A program made the position numbers and the translations under genes. Positions 26,218 to 34,345 of a stretch of DNA of 43,280 bases are shown here, one piece after another. The stretch's first letter is position 1; every line of letters begins with the position of its first letter. The stretch is from Alphaproteobacteria bacterium (lineage in GTDB: Bacteria > Pseudomonadota > Alphaproteobacteria > RF32 > CAG-239): positions 1 to 43,280 of the forward strand of contig JAGAJR010000003.1 in NCBI GenBank assembly GCA_017626035.1. The letters run 5' to 3'. The notes beneath the pieces are model-generated. The model saw only the letters and a list, made by a program, of their open reading frames with translations, was not told the origin of the DNA and did no database searches.

Positions 26218-27393
26218 GTGTTCAAATTTTCATTTAACATAAAAGAAAGCATTTCTCTGATAAAAAACAGCTTCATTCCGGCATTGTTTTTTGCCGGCGG
26301 ATTACTGAGTTTTTACGGTTATGTTGACATTTCCGAAAATGCCATGCTGTCATTACACTACGCATTTTACATTCTCAATTTTGCCAGTTTTTTGATTTTA
26401 TTATATTTCAACCGCCGGAAACCCGCTTTTTTTATCCTCATTACCCTGTTAAGTTATATCCTGATTAACTATCTCAAACGAACTTACGGCGAAACCTATC
26501 TGACAACGCCGGCTTTTGTTAACTTATGTTTTTTCGTTCCTCTGAATCTGGCTTTTTTCTGTTTTTATCCGTCCAAACAACTGCTGATAAAAGAAAACGT
26601 GTATTTTTTGCTCGGACTGTTTATCCAATATGCCGTTGCTGAAAAACTCTCTACAGCAAACATCGCCTTAGGATATGACTTCTCCTCCCAAACAAACAAT
26701 GGCTTAAACAACCTCAGCCTTTTGCTTTTTTCAGCTTTGATAATTGCCGCTTTCATCCGGGCATCATTCAACGGATACATTCTCTCCTCCGCTTTGTTTT
26801 TTACAATTATAAGCATCTTTTTCGGCTTCTACTATTCCTCGTCCCCAACAGCACTGACGCTCTTCTTTTCATCAGCAGCCCTGTCTTTGGCAACCGCTGT
26901 CGGCCGCAATATTCATTACACAACCTACAAGGATATCCTGACCGGACTTCCCAGCCGCAACTCCTATATGGTGGATGCAAAAAAATTTCCGCTGAAATAC
27001 AGTATCGGCATCATCTGTATTGATGATTATGAACGTCTTCGGAGAATATTCGGACATTCCGGCATCAATGCTTTAACTTGTATGATTACCCAACGGATTA
27101 CGGAAACAGAAACTGAAGAACCTGTTTATCGGTATACTGAAGACGAGTTCGTCGTCATCTTTAAAAACGAAGATAAAAATACCGGCTATGAACGATTGGA
27201 AAAAATCCGCCGGGCTGTCGCCTCCGCCGAATTTATCCTTAAGGGCAATTCAAAACCGCTCAAGCTTACCGTTTCATGCAGCGTATCCGAAAAGAAACGC
27301 AGCGATGCCAATTCTTACGAAGTTTTGGTGCGAGCACACAAAGCAATGCAGAAAACCCACCAATTCAGCCAAAACGTAACCTCTAAGGCTTAA
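26218..27393 (+). CDS. multi-pass membrane protein with degenerate GGDEF domain
   Basis: The GTG start at 26218 has AGAGGA upstream. About seven or eight hydrophobic segments fill residues 18-230, followed by a GGDEF-type domain (about 235-380) that begins DILTGLPSRNSYM (239-251). The signature is RYTEDEF (305-311), with both glycines of GGDEF replaced by Thr and Glu, so diguanylate cyclase activity is doubtful. It may be a sensor that binds GTP or c-di-GMP or a partner. It lies 44 bp after queA, perhaps in the same transcript. Its 3' end overlaps that of lgt by 11 bp. Confidence 0.85.
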   Translation: MFKFSFNIKESISLIKNSFIPALFFAGGLLSFYGYVDISENAMLSLHYAFYILNFASFLILLYFNRRKPAFFILITLLSYILINYLKRTYGETYLTTPAFVNLCFFVPLNLAFFCFYPSKQLLIKENVYFLLGLFIQYAVAEKLSTANIALGYDFSSQTNNGLNNLSLLLFSALIIAAFIRASFNGYILSSALFFTIISIFFGFYYSSSPTALTLFFSSAALSLATAVGRNIHYTTYKDILTGLPSRNSYMVDAKKFPLKYSIGIICIDDYERLRRIFGHSGINALTCMITQRITETETEEPVYRYTEDEFVVIFKNEDKNTGYERLEKIRRAVASAEFILKGNSKPLKLTVSCSVSEKKRSDANSYEVLVRAHKAMQKTHQFSQNVTSKA

Positions 27394-28183
27394 CCTTTCT
27401 ACGGCTTGAAATAATTAACACCCATATTCCGACAATGACTAACGGCAAAGATAAAATCTGCCCCATGGTAAAATAATTAAGATAAAATCCCATATGAGCA
27501 TCCGGCTGCCGGAACTGTTCCATCGAAATCCGAAAAACACCGTAACACAAAACAAACAGGGATGAAACAAAACCGGTATGTTCCCTAACCCATTTTTTAC
27601 GCCATAACACGTTTAACACAATAAACGTCAGCAAGCCCTCCAATAAGGACTCATATAACTGGGAAGGATGCCTCGGCAAATATCCGCCGTTAGGAAAACG
27701 AACAGCCCAAGCCACATCGGTAACCCTTCCCCATAACTCATCATTAATAAAATTGGCAATACGCCCCAAAAATACACCGACAGGCACAACCAAAACCACC
27801 AAATCGGTAATTCCTAAAAACGGATACTTTATTTTGCGGGAAAACAAATAAATCGCGGTAATAACACCGATAATACCGCCGTGGAAAGACATTCCGCCCT
27901 GCCATATTGCCAAAATCTGCAACGGATTATGCCAAAAAGAAGACGTCCCGTAAAACAAAACATACCCCAAACGCCCCCCGAGAATAATTCCAAGGGTAAT
28001 ATAAAAGACCAAATCTTCAATATCTGTTTTGGATAAATTTATTTTATATTTTTCAATATAACGGTTTACCAAAAACCACCCAAACAAAATCCCAAACAAA
28101 TAAGCCATTGAATACCAGCGAACGGAAAATGGTCCAATGGAAAAAATAATCGGGGAAATATCCGGAAAAGCCAATCCTGTCAT
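27383..28183 (-). CDS. lgt: phosphatidylglycerol:prolipoprotein diacylglyceryl transferase
   Basis: Lgt transfers diacylglyceryl to the lipobox Cys of prelipoproteins in the inner membrane, the first step for Pal and any other lipoproteins encoded here. The 266-residue protein has about seven membrane helices, SFHGGIIG with the essential His, and the signature GRIANFINDELWGR (Gly to Ala at one position). The start at 28183 (MTGLAFPDISP) is preferred over an in-frame ATG at 28237, which would add an unlikely 18-residue extension. Confidence 0.96.
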   Translation of the reverse strand: MTGLAFPDISPIIFSIGPFSVRWYSMAYLFGILFGWFLVNRYIEKYKINLSKTDIEDLVFYITLGIILGGRLGYVLFYGTSSFWHNPLQILAIWQGGMSFHGGIIGVITAIYLFSRKIKYPFLGITDLVVLVVPVGVFLGRIANFINDELWGRVTDVAWAVRFPNGGYLPRHPSQLYESLLEGLLTFIVLNVLWRKKWVREHTGFVSSLFVLCYGVFRISMEQFRQPDAHMGFYLNYFTMGQILSLPLVIVGIWVLIISSRRKVKP

Positions 28184-28452
28184 TTTTGTTCTTTCTAAAA
28201 ATGCTGTTAAATAAAGCACTTGGCAAACCCAAGCCATCTATTGGTAAAGATTATATTAATATAAAAAAATATATCCACACCTAAAAATTTTTACAAACAA
28301 AGTAATTTTATATAGGATTGTTTTTTCACAAAAAAAATAGATGAATAAAAATTTTTAGATAATAAAAGTGGAAAACTTGTCTTTGTTGATTGTCTTCTGC
28401 GACTCGGGATGTCAATCTAACCTCGACCCAAAAAACTACAGGAGCAACCAGT

Positions 28453-28950
28453 ATGCAAGCGGCAAAGAATTTCGCCTTGACTTTTAACCCGATCGACACT
28501 GTCGAAAATATTTTCAGCACCCAATCTTTTGAATTGGAACGCCGTAACGCTAACGAAGTAGTCGTTGAAGTTCAGGGAAAATGGAACAATATGCTCCTGT
28601 TCTTCGCTTGGGAAGCCAATATGCAATGCTTGCACATTTCCTGTTTAATGGATATTGAATCCGAAATTGAAGATCGTTCAAAAATCTTTGAATTATTGGC
28701 TCTTGCCAATGAAGAACTCTGGGTCGGGCATTTCTCTTACTGGACCGAACAAAAAATGCCTGTTTTTAAACATTCGGTTCTTTTAAACGACAGCGAAAAC
28801 ATTTTTGAAAACAAAATTTCCCAAATCATTGATATTGCCATCAAAGAATGTGAACGGATGTATCCGATATTTAAAGTGGTTCTCTCCAAAGGAATGGACC
28901 CGAAACAAGCCCTTTATCCGATGATGATGGAAACAGTCGGACAAGCCTGA
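28453..28950 (+). CDS. YbjN domain-containing protein
   Basis: The start at 28453 is set by AGGAG eight bases upstream; an earlier in-frame ATG at 28390 lacks one. The 165-residue soluble protein matches the alphaproteobacterial YbjN/type III chaperone-like family: NPIDTVENIF at the start, VEVQGKWNNMLLFFAWE in the middle and a LANEELWVGHFSYW helix. Function in this family is not well defined. It is convergent with mltG with only 13 bp between, and no clear terminator is seen. Confidence 0.8.
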   Translation: MQAAKNFALTFNPIDTVENIFSTQSFELERRNANEVVVEVQGKWNNMLLFFAWEANMQCLHISCLMDIESEIEDRSKIFELLALANEELWVGHFSYWTEQKMPVFKHSVLLNDSENIFENKISQIIDIAIKECERMYPIFKVVLSKGMDPKQALYPMMMETVGQA

Positions 28951-28963
28951 TTTCCTCGTTTTT

Positions 28964-29923
28964 TCAGTTTTTGAGTTTCCGATAGTTCTGAACATTGGTA
29001 TTATGTTCATTTAAGCTTGCCGCAAAATTATGGCCGCCTTTACCGTTCGCCACAAAATACAAAAAATTAGTCTGCTCCGGCTGTATCGCAGCCAAAAGAG
29101 CCTCTTTGCCCGGATTACAGATTGGTCCTGGCGGCAACCCGTAGTTTTTATACGTATTATAAGGGCTGTCAACCTGCAAATCGGTACGGCTCAGCTTTCT
29201 GCCAAAATCACTTTCCCCTTCGGTCAAAGCATAAATAACCGTCGGATCCGTCTGCAAACGCATTCCTTTTTTCAAACGATTGATAAAAACGGAGGAAACC
29301 AAGCGGCGTTCTCCGGGGATTCCGGTTTCTTTCTCAATAATTGAAGCCAAAACCAGCATTTCCTCTTCATTTTTAATCGGGAGTTTTTCATTTCGCAGCT
29401 GCCAAATTTCTTCTTTGGCTTTTTTCATCGCCGTTTTGGCCTGCAGCAAAATACTGTTTCGGGTTGCTCCGAGTTCAAAACTGTATGTTTCGGGCAGCAG
29501 CTCCCCTTCTTTGATGTCAAGGTCAATCTCTCCGCTTAATCCCGGATAAGAGGAAATCATATACATAATCTGCCCCGAAGTCAGTCCTTCGGGAATGGTT
29601 ATCTTATGATAATAAACTTCCCCGTTGGCAATTTTTTCCAAAGTGTCAATAATGGCAACTCCGGGCAGAAACTGATATTCTCCGGCCTTTAACTGCTTGT
29701 CCAACCCGACAACTCTTGCATAAATCCGAAAAATCAGCGGATGAGAAATAACACCAGCCTCAGATAGATTTTCGGCAACAAGAGCCGATGAAGCCCCCTT
29801 GGGAATAACAACATTAACAACATCAAGGAGCGGGCCTTGTTCAAAGACCCACTCCTTAATTTGATAGTAAGAGATTGCCGAAACAATCGCTAATAATAAA
29901 ATGACCTTTCGTAAAAGACGCAT
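28964..29923 (-). CDS. mltG: endolytic murein transglycosylase MltG
   Basis: MltG cleaves nascent glycan strands at the inner membrane. The 319-residue protein has an N-terminal anchor (about 5-20), a LysM-like segment (VVNVVIPKGASSALVAENL) and the YceG catalytic domain with LASIIEKETG, where Glu197 is the predicted catalytic residue. The conserved NTYKNYGLPPGPICNPGK is also present. It lies 6 bp after fabF in the common acpP-fabF-mltG order. Confidence 0.96.
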   Translation of the reverse strand: MRLLRKVILLLAIVSAISYYQIKEWVFEQGPLLDVVNVVIPKGASSALVAENLSEAGVISHPLIFRIYARVVGLDKQLKAGEYQFLPGVAIIDTLEKIANGEVYYHKITIPEGLTSGQIMYMISSYPGLSGEIDLDIKEGELLPETYSFELGATRNSILLQAKTAMKKAKEEIWQLRNEKLPIKNEEEMLVLASIIEKETGIPGERRLVSSVFINRLKKGMRLQTDPTVIYALTEGESDFGRKLSRTDLQVDSPYNTYKNYGLPPGPICNPGKEALLAAIQPEQTNFLYFVANGKGGHNFAASLNEHNTNVQNYRKLKN

Positions 29924-29929
29924 TTATCC

Positions 29930-31207
29930 TTATCCGACATATTTTTTGAAAACCAAAGAAGAGTTTGTTCCGCCAAACCCAAAAGAGTTAGACATAGCGG
30001 CTTTGATTTCTCTCTTTTTGGCCTTTAACGGAACCAAATCAAAATCAGCCAATTCTTCTTCCGGATTCTCCAGATTTAATGTCGGAGGACAAATCTGGTC
30101 TTTAATCGCCATAATGGAATAAACGGCTTCTACGGCACCGGCAGCACCTAACAAATGGCCGATAGCCGATTTTGTAGAAGACATGGAAACATTTTTAATG
30201 CCCTCATCCCCAAACAGGCGTTTAACAGCCATAGCCTCGCCGACATCACCGGCCGGCGTAGATGTTCCGTGAGCATTAATATATCCGATATCGCTGAGTT
30301 CCACACCGTTTTCTTTAGCATGGTCGGCGGCCATTTTCATGGCTCTGTAAGCACCGTCGCCGGAAGGAGCCGTAATATGATAAGCATCGCCGCTCATTCC
30401 GTAACCGACTACTTCGGCATAAATTTTTGCACCGCGGGCTTTTGCATGTTCCAGTTCTTCCAAAACCAAAGCACCTGAACCTTCACCCATAACAAAACCG
30501 CTGCGGCCTTTATCCCAAGGGCGGGAAGCTTTTTCAGGAGCATCGTTAAAATCGGAAGTAACAGCCTTCATTCTGGCAAAACCGGACAATCCGAGAACAT
30601 TCACGGCAGATTCGGCGCCACCGGCAACCATCAGGTCAGCATCGCCGCGGGCAATCATGGCAGCCGCATCACCAATGGCGTGCGTTCCGGTAGAACAAGC
30701 CGTAACACAAGAATGGTTCGGGCCTTTAAGGCCGTATTTAATGGATAAATTACCTGAAATCAGGTTAATTAAAACAGAAGGAATAAAGAACGGAGAGATT
30801 TTTTTCATACCGACTTCATTAAAAGAAATCGCATTGTCATAAATCGCCTGCAAACCGCCGATACCGGATCCCATCATAACACCGGCACGGTATTTTTCTT
30901 CTTCGCTGGCCGTTTCAGGATTCCACCCGGCATCTTCAAGAGCATCGCTCCCTGCTGCCATACCGTAAAGAATAAATTTATCATTCTTTTTCTGATCTTT
31001 CGGAGCCATAACCGTATCCGGATTGAATTCATGCTCACCTGTTCCCCAAGGTACCTGTCCGGCGATTTGAACTGGAATATCTTTCAAATCAATATTTTCA
31101 ATTTTACGAACGCCTGATTTTCCTTCCAACAGGCATTTCCAGTTATAATCAACGCCTCTTCCCAGAGGAGAAACGACACCAAGACCGGTTACAACAACTC
31201 TTCTCAT
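29930..31207 (-). CDS. fabF: 3-oxoacyl-ACP synthase II
   Basis: FabF condenses malonyl-ACP with acyl-ACP in fatty acid elongation. The 425-residue protein has the Cys-His-His triad: Cys171 in VTACSTG, His in INAHGTSTPAGD, and His in KSAIGHLLGAAGAVE. The ATG is preceded by AGAGGTAA. acpP lies 94 bp upstream on the same strand, with a hairpin in between. Confidence 0.98.
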   Translation of the reverse strand: MRRVVVTGLGVVSPLGRGVDYNWKCLLEGKSGVRKIENIDLKDIPVQIAGQVPWGTGEHEFNPDTVMAPKDQKKNDKFILYGMAAGSDALEDAGWNPETASEEEKYRAGVMMGSGIGGLQAIYDNAISFNEVGMKKISPFFIPSVLINLISGNLSIKYGLKGPNHSCVTACSTGTHAIGDAAAMIARGDADLMVAGGAESAVNVLGLSGFARMKAVTSDFNDAPEKASRPWDKGRSGFVMGEGSGALVLEELEHAKARGAKIYAEVVGYGMSGDAYHITAPSGDGAYRAMKMAADHAKENGVELSDIGYINAHGTSTPAGDVGEAMAVKRLFGDEGIKNVSMSSTKSAIGHLLGAAGAVEAVYSIMAIKDQICPPTLNLENPEEELADFDLVPLKAKKREIKAAMSNSFGFGGTNSSLVFKKYVG

Positions 31208-31246
31208 CCAATTACCTCTTAGTTTATTGTTCTTTTTTATAAGACA

Positions 31247-31277
31247 AAACTCGCCTAAATGAATTTAAAGCGAGTTT
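31247..31277 (-). promoter_or_regulatory. hairpin between acpP and fabF
   Basis: AAACTCGC (31247-31254) pairs with GCGAGTTT (31270-31277) with a 15-nt AT-rich loop. On the minus strand it follows the acpP stop codon, with no clean T-tract. It could be a partial terminator or an mRNA-end stabiliser that lets acpP be expressed far above fabF. Confidence 0.5.
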
Positions 31278-31301
31278 CATCAATCACATAGTCAGTAAGA
31301 C

Positions 31302-31535
31302 TTAAGCATTCTTAGAAAGATAGTCGATAGCATCTTTTACAGTAAGAATTTTTTCAGCAGCTTCATCAGGAATTTCGCAACCGAATTCTTCTTCGAAAGC
31401 CATAACCAATTCTACTGTATCTAAGCTATCTGCGCCTAAATCGTCAATGAAACTAGCTGTATCTGTTACTTTTGATTCTTCTACGCCAAGGTGCTCTGCT
31501 ACGATTTTCTTAACGCGATTAGCTGTATCAGTCAT
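31302..31535 (-). CDS. acpP: acyl carrier protein
   Basis: The 77-residue acidic protein has the phosphopantetheine site [10 protein letters not shown] with Ser37. It carries growing acyl chains for FabF and other synthesis enzymes. The ATG at 31535 has AGAGGT upstream. It is the first gene of the acpP-fabF-mltG unit. Confidence 0.98.
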   Translation of the reverse strand: MTDTANRVKKIVAEHLGVEESKVTDTASFIDDLGADSLDTVELVMAFEEEFGCEIPDEAAEKILTVKDAIDYLSKNA

Positions 31536-31854
31536 ATGATAAACCTCTAAAATATTAAAACAAATTATTCAAGCCACAATGGCTGTGATTGACTAGTTAT
31601 CACAATTTTATCCTATTTGACAAGCATTATTTTAAAAAAACCGACAGGCAAAACTTTCCAAATCCGCAAAAAAGCCCGCAATTTCTACACTTTCAGGCTT
31701 GTATAAAAGTGGATAAATATTCTCTTCCGCACAAAAACGGCATACTTAATATCTGATTATTTTTTTTGAATAAAACCTCTGATTGTCGTTGACAAATATT
31801 AAAGACATTCATATCTTTATGAAAGAATACTAATGATATGCAAAGAGGCGTGAA
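31536..31854. other. gene-free divergent interval upstream of acpP
   Basis: This interval separates acpP (minus) from the small acidic protein gene (plus). It holds the likely acpP promoter at 31596-31623 and A/T-rich sequence. No RNA gene or ORF is evident. Confidence 0.5.
31596..31623 (-). promoter_or_regulatory. possible acpP promoter
   Basis: On the minus strand TTGTCA (31618-31623) and GATAAC (31596-31601) are 16 bp apart, and a TG two bases before the -10 resembles an extended -10 element. The hexamers are only fair matches. Confidence 0.4.
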
Positions 31855-32112
31855 ATGAAAAAAATTTTTTATATTGTGCTGGTAATTGTCGCTCTTATGG
31901 TTATCAGTCGTTTTGTGAAGGAAAACAACAAAGAGGAAGCAGCTCCTGTCGTTGTTGAAACCATTGACACGGAAGCCGTCGGCAATGCTGAAATCGCCGC
32001 ACCTGAAGAAAATGCTGTCGAAGAGGAAGAAACCGTTGTTGAAGGCGTTGATGACAACGGCATGGAAGAAGAAACCGTAATCGAAAGTGAAGAAACTTCC
32101 GAAAAAGAATAA
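31855..32112 (+). CDS. small single-pass membrane protein with long acidic tail
   Basis: The ATG at 31855 follows AGAGGCGTGAA, a usable Shine-Dalgarno. The 85-residue product has one hydrophobic segment (about 4-20, FYIVLVIVALMVISRF) and then a tail of about 60 residues that is very rich in Glu with almost no hydrophobic core. It is therefore an anchored, probably disordered protein. No family is recognised. It has its own terminator just downstream. Confidence 0.65.
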   Translation: MKKIFYIVLVIVALMVISRFVKENNKEEAAPVVVETIDTEAVGNAEIAAPEENAVEEEETVVEGVDDNGMEEETVIESEETSEKE

Positions 32113-32131
32113 CATTTTATATGTTTACCCC

Positions 32132-32160
32132 AAGGCCGTTAAAATTAACGGCCTTTTTTA
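32132..32160 (+). terminator. intrinsic terminator
   Basis: AAGGCCGTTA (32132-32141) pairs with TAACGGCCTT (32146-32155) around a 4-nt loop, followed by Ts. It separates the small acidic protein gene from ldh. Confidence 0.9.
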
Positions 32161-32226
32161 TTGCTTTCTGAAAAAAAATTCCTATATTAAGTTCGGCTAA
32201 AAAATTGTATTAACATATAACTGGGA

Positions 32227-32258
32227 AAACGGCTTAAGAATATTCCCGAAAGCCGTTT
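32227..32258 (+). promoter_or_regulatory. leader hairpin touching the ldh ribosome binding site
   Basis: AAACGGCTT (32227-32235) pairs perfectly with AAGCCGTTT (32250-32258), directly next to the Shine-Dalgarno GGAGGG (32259-32264). A competing pairing GGGAA (32223-32227) with TTCCC (32243-32247) cannot form at the same time. The arrangement may tune ldh translation. Confidence 0.5.
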
Positions 32259-32267
32259 GGAGGGAAC

Positions 32268-33227
32268 ATGAAAGTAGGAATAGTAGGTGCCGGTTCGGTC
32301 GGCAGTGCGACAGCTTTTGCTCTGGTTATGAGAGGTGTCGCCCGGAAAGTTGTATTAATTGACGCAAACGAAAAAAAAGCGGAAGCTGAGGCCATGGATC
32401 TCGCCCACGCCACCCCGTTTGCCTATGCCAATAAAGTAAAATGCGGAACTTACCAGGATTTGGCCGGCTGCGAAGTCGTCATTGTTACTGCCGGTGCCAA
32501 CCAAAAACCGGGAGAAACCCGCATCGACCTCCTCGGCCGCAACGTTAAAATATTTGAAAGCATCATTCCGGAAGTGGTTAAAGCCGCACCGAACTGCATT
32601 TTGCTGATTACGGCCAACCCGGCTGACATTATGACCGAAGTTGCCCTTCGTCTTTCCGGTTTCCCGAAAGAAAGAGTCATCGGCAGCGGAACCGTTTTGG
32701 ACACTTCCCGCTTCCGCACCCTGCTCGGCTATCATTTGGGCGTTTCGCCAAAATCAATTCACGCCAACGTTCTCGGCGAACACGGCGACAGCGAAGTTCT
32801 GGTCTGGTCCAACGGCGATGCCGGAACCGTTCAGATTGAAGAATTGGCTCGCATGGTAAACAAACCTTTCACACCGGAAGTCAAAGCCTCCATTGATGAT
32901 TGCGTCCGCAACGCCGCATATAAAATTATCGATGGCAAAGGAGCAACCTTTTACGGCATTGCCGGAGCTTTGTGCAGAATATGCCAGGCAATTACCACCA
33001 ACGAATATGCCATTTTAACGGTTTCTTCACACCACGAAAACGTTGAAGGTGTTGAAAACGTCTGCGTATCTCTGCCGACCGTTGTCGGAAAAAGGGGGAT
33101 TCACAACGTTATCTATCCGAGATTATCGGAAAGCGAACATCGTGATTTGAAGTTCAGTGCCGAAAAAATCAAAGAATATTCGGACAAAGCCGTCGAAATG
33201 ATAGAAAAAAACGCAAAATCTGCTTAA
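32268..33227 (+). CDS. ldh: L-lactate dehydrogenase
   Basis: The enzyme reduces pyruvate to L-lactate and regenerates NAD+. The 319-residue protein has the Rossmann motif GAGSVGSA (7-14), the substrate loop AGANQKPGETR (75-85), and the catalytic pair around DTSRFR (145-150) and GEHGDSE (His172). Gln79 in the loop is the lactate-dehydrogenase residue; malate dehydrogenases have Arg there, which is why I call it LDH rather than Mdh. GGAGGG precedes the ATG. Together with PpdK it points to fermentative metabolism. Confidence 0.9.
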   Translation: MKVGIVGAGSVGSATAFALVMRGVARKVVLIDANEKKAEAEAMDLAHATPFAYANKVKCGTYQDLAGCEVVIVTAGANQKPGETRIDLLGRNVKIFESIIPEVVKAAPNCILLITANPADIMTEVALRLSGFPKERVIGSGTVLDTSRFRTLLGYHLGVSPKSIHANVLGEHGDSEVLVWSNGDAGTVQIEELARMVNKPFTPEVKASIDDCVRNAAYKIIDGKGATFYGIAGALCRICQAITTNEYAILTVSSHHENVEGVENVCVSLPTVVGKRGIHNVIYPRLSESEHRDLKFSAEKIKEYSDKAVEMIEKNAKSA

Positions 33228-33243
33228 AAACTTAACAGACGAT

Positions 33244-33272
33244 TTGATTTTATCCCTCTCTTGCCTTATATT
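33244..33272 (+). promoter_or_regulatory. likely mtaB promoter embedded in the ldh terminator
   Basis: TTGATT (33244-33249) and TATATT (33267-33272) are 17 bp apart. The -10 lies in the loop of the ldh terminator hairpin, so transcription would start near 33279 and omit the left arm of the stem. Confidence 0.55.
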
Positions 33273-33301
33273 GCCAATATTATCAAGAGAGGGATTTTTT
33301 T
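33252..33301 (+). terminator. ldh terminator overlapping the mtaB ribosome binding site
   Basis: ATCCCTCTCTTG (33252-33263) pairs perfectly with CAAGAGAGGGAT (33284-33295), followed by a T-tract that runs into the ATG at 33302. The right arm contains GAGAGGG (33287-33293), 8 bp before that ATG, so the stem hides the mtaB Shine-Dalgarno in read-through RNA. Confidence 0.75.
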
Positions 33302-34345
33302 ATGGTAGAAGTTATCACGCTCGGCTGCCGGATTAACAGCTATGAGTCGGAAGTGCTGAAAGAAAAACTGTCGGAACTCGACAACGTTATCGTTATTAAC
33401 ACTTGTGCCGTTACCGGGGAAGCCGAACGCCAATGTCGCCAAACCATTCGCAAACTCCGCAAAAACAATCCCGAAGCCCGCATTATCGTAACCGGCTGTG
33501 CCGCTCAGATTAATCCCCGCCGGTTTGCCGAAATGCCTGAAGTCGATTTGGTTCTCGGCAACAAAGAAAAAAACGAGATTGAAAAATTTATTACCGGAGA
33601 ACTGAGTGAAAAATCCATTGTCGGCGACATTTTCAAATATGAAGATTACGACCATTACCTCATTACCGGTTTTGAAGGAAGACAGAGAGCTTTTGTGCAA
33701 ATACAGCAAGGCTGCAATCATCGCTGCACTTATTGCATTGTCCCTTATGCCAGAGGAAACAACCGCTCCGTTGCCGAAGAAGCCATTCTTAAGCAGATAA
33801 AAGAACTTCTCAATCAGGGATTTAAGGAAATCTGTCTGACCGGAGTTGACGCTTGTTCCTACCAACCGTCATTCAGTTCCTTAGTCCAACATATTCTTGA
33901 AACCTTTCCTGAACTTCCGAGCCTGCAGTTCGGCTCCTTGGATCCGGCTGCCGTAGATGAAGATTTCATCAATCTGGTCGGAAAATACCCGAACATCCAT
34001 CCTCATTTTCATCTTTCCATCCAATCTGGAGACAATCTGATTTTAAAAAGAATGAAAAGACGCCATTCCAGAGAAGATGTTATCAATCTCTGCAACAATA
34101 TCAGAAAACAACGCCCGGAAGCCACTTTCGGAGCAGACTTCATCTGTGGTTTTCCGACCGAAACCGAAGAAAATTTTCAAAACACCTGTAAACTGGTTGA
34201 CGAAGCAGGAATTTCCAAGCTTCACGTTTTCCCGTATTCGGAACGTCCGGGAACGCCGGCCGCATTAATGCCGCAGCTTCCAGTCGAAACGAGAAGAGAA
34301 CGGGCTCGTATTTTAAGAGAAAAAGGAGACGCATCCGATGAGTAA
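33302..34345 (+). CDS. mtaB: tRNA t6A37 methylthiotransferase MtaB, short form
   Basis: MtaB converts t6A37 to ms2t6A in tRNAs reading ANN codons. The 347-residue protein has the auxiliary [4Fe-4S] cysteines Cys9, Cys35 and Cys66 and the radical-SAM CNHRCTYC motif (Cys138, Cys142, Cys145). The family is usually about 420-450 residues; this one stops where the C-terminal TRAM domain would begin, right at the overlap with ftsY. LGCRINSYES at the N-terminus supports MtaB over MiaB. It shares 8 bp with ftsY. Confidence 0.88.
   Translation: MVEVITLGCRINSYESEVLKEKLSELDNVIVINTCAVTGEAERQCRQTIRKLRKNNPEARIIVTGCAAQINPRRFAEMPEVDLVLGNKEKNEIEKFITGELSEKSIVGDIFKYEDYDHYLITGFEGRQRAFVQIQQGCNHRCTYCIVPYARGNNRSVAEEAILKQIKELLNQGFKEICLTGVDACSYQPSFSSLVQHILETFPELPSLQFGSLDPAAVDEDFINLVGKYPNIHPHFHLSIQSGDNLILKRMKRRHSREDVINLCNNIRKQRPEATFGADFICGFPTETEENFQNTCKLVDEAGISKLHVFPYSERPGTPAALMPQLPVETRRERARILREKGDASDE

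Noticed and set aside
31693-32115. 140-codon minus-strand ORF rich in Phe and Asn
   Set aside because: It is the mirror of the small acidic membrane protein gene, which has a ribosome site and a correctly oriented terminator.
32268-33227. Malate dehydrogenase annotation
   Set aside because: The substrate-specificity loop is NQKPGETR with Gln79, the lactate dehydrogenase residue, where malate dehydrogenase has Arg.
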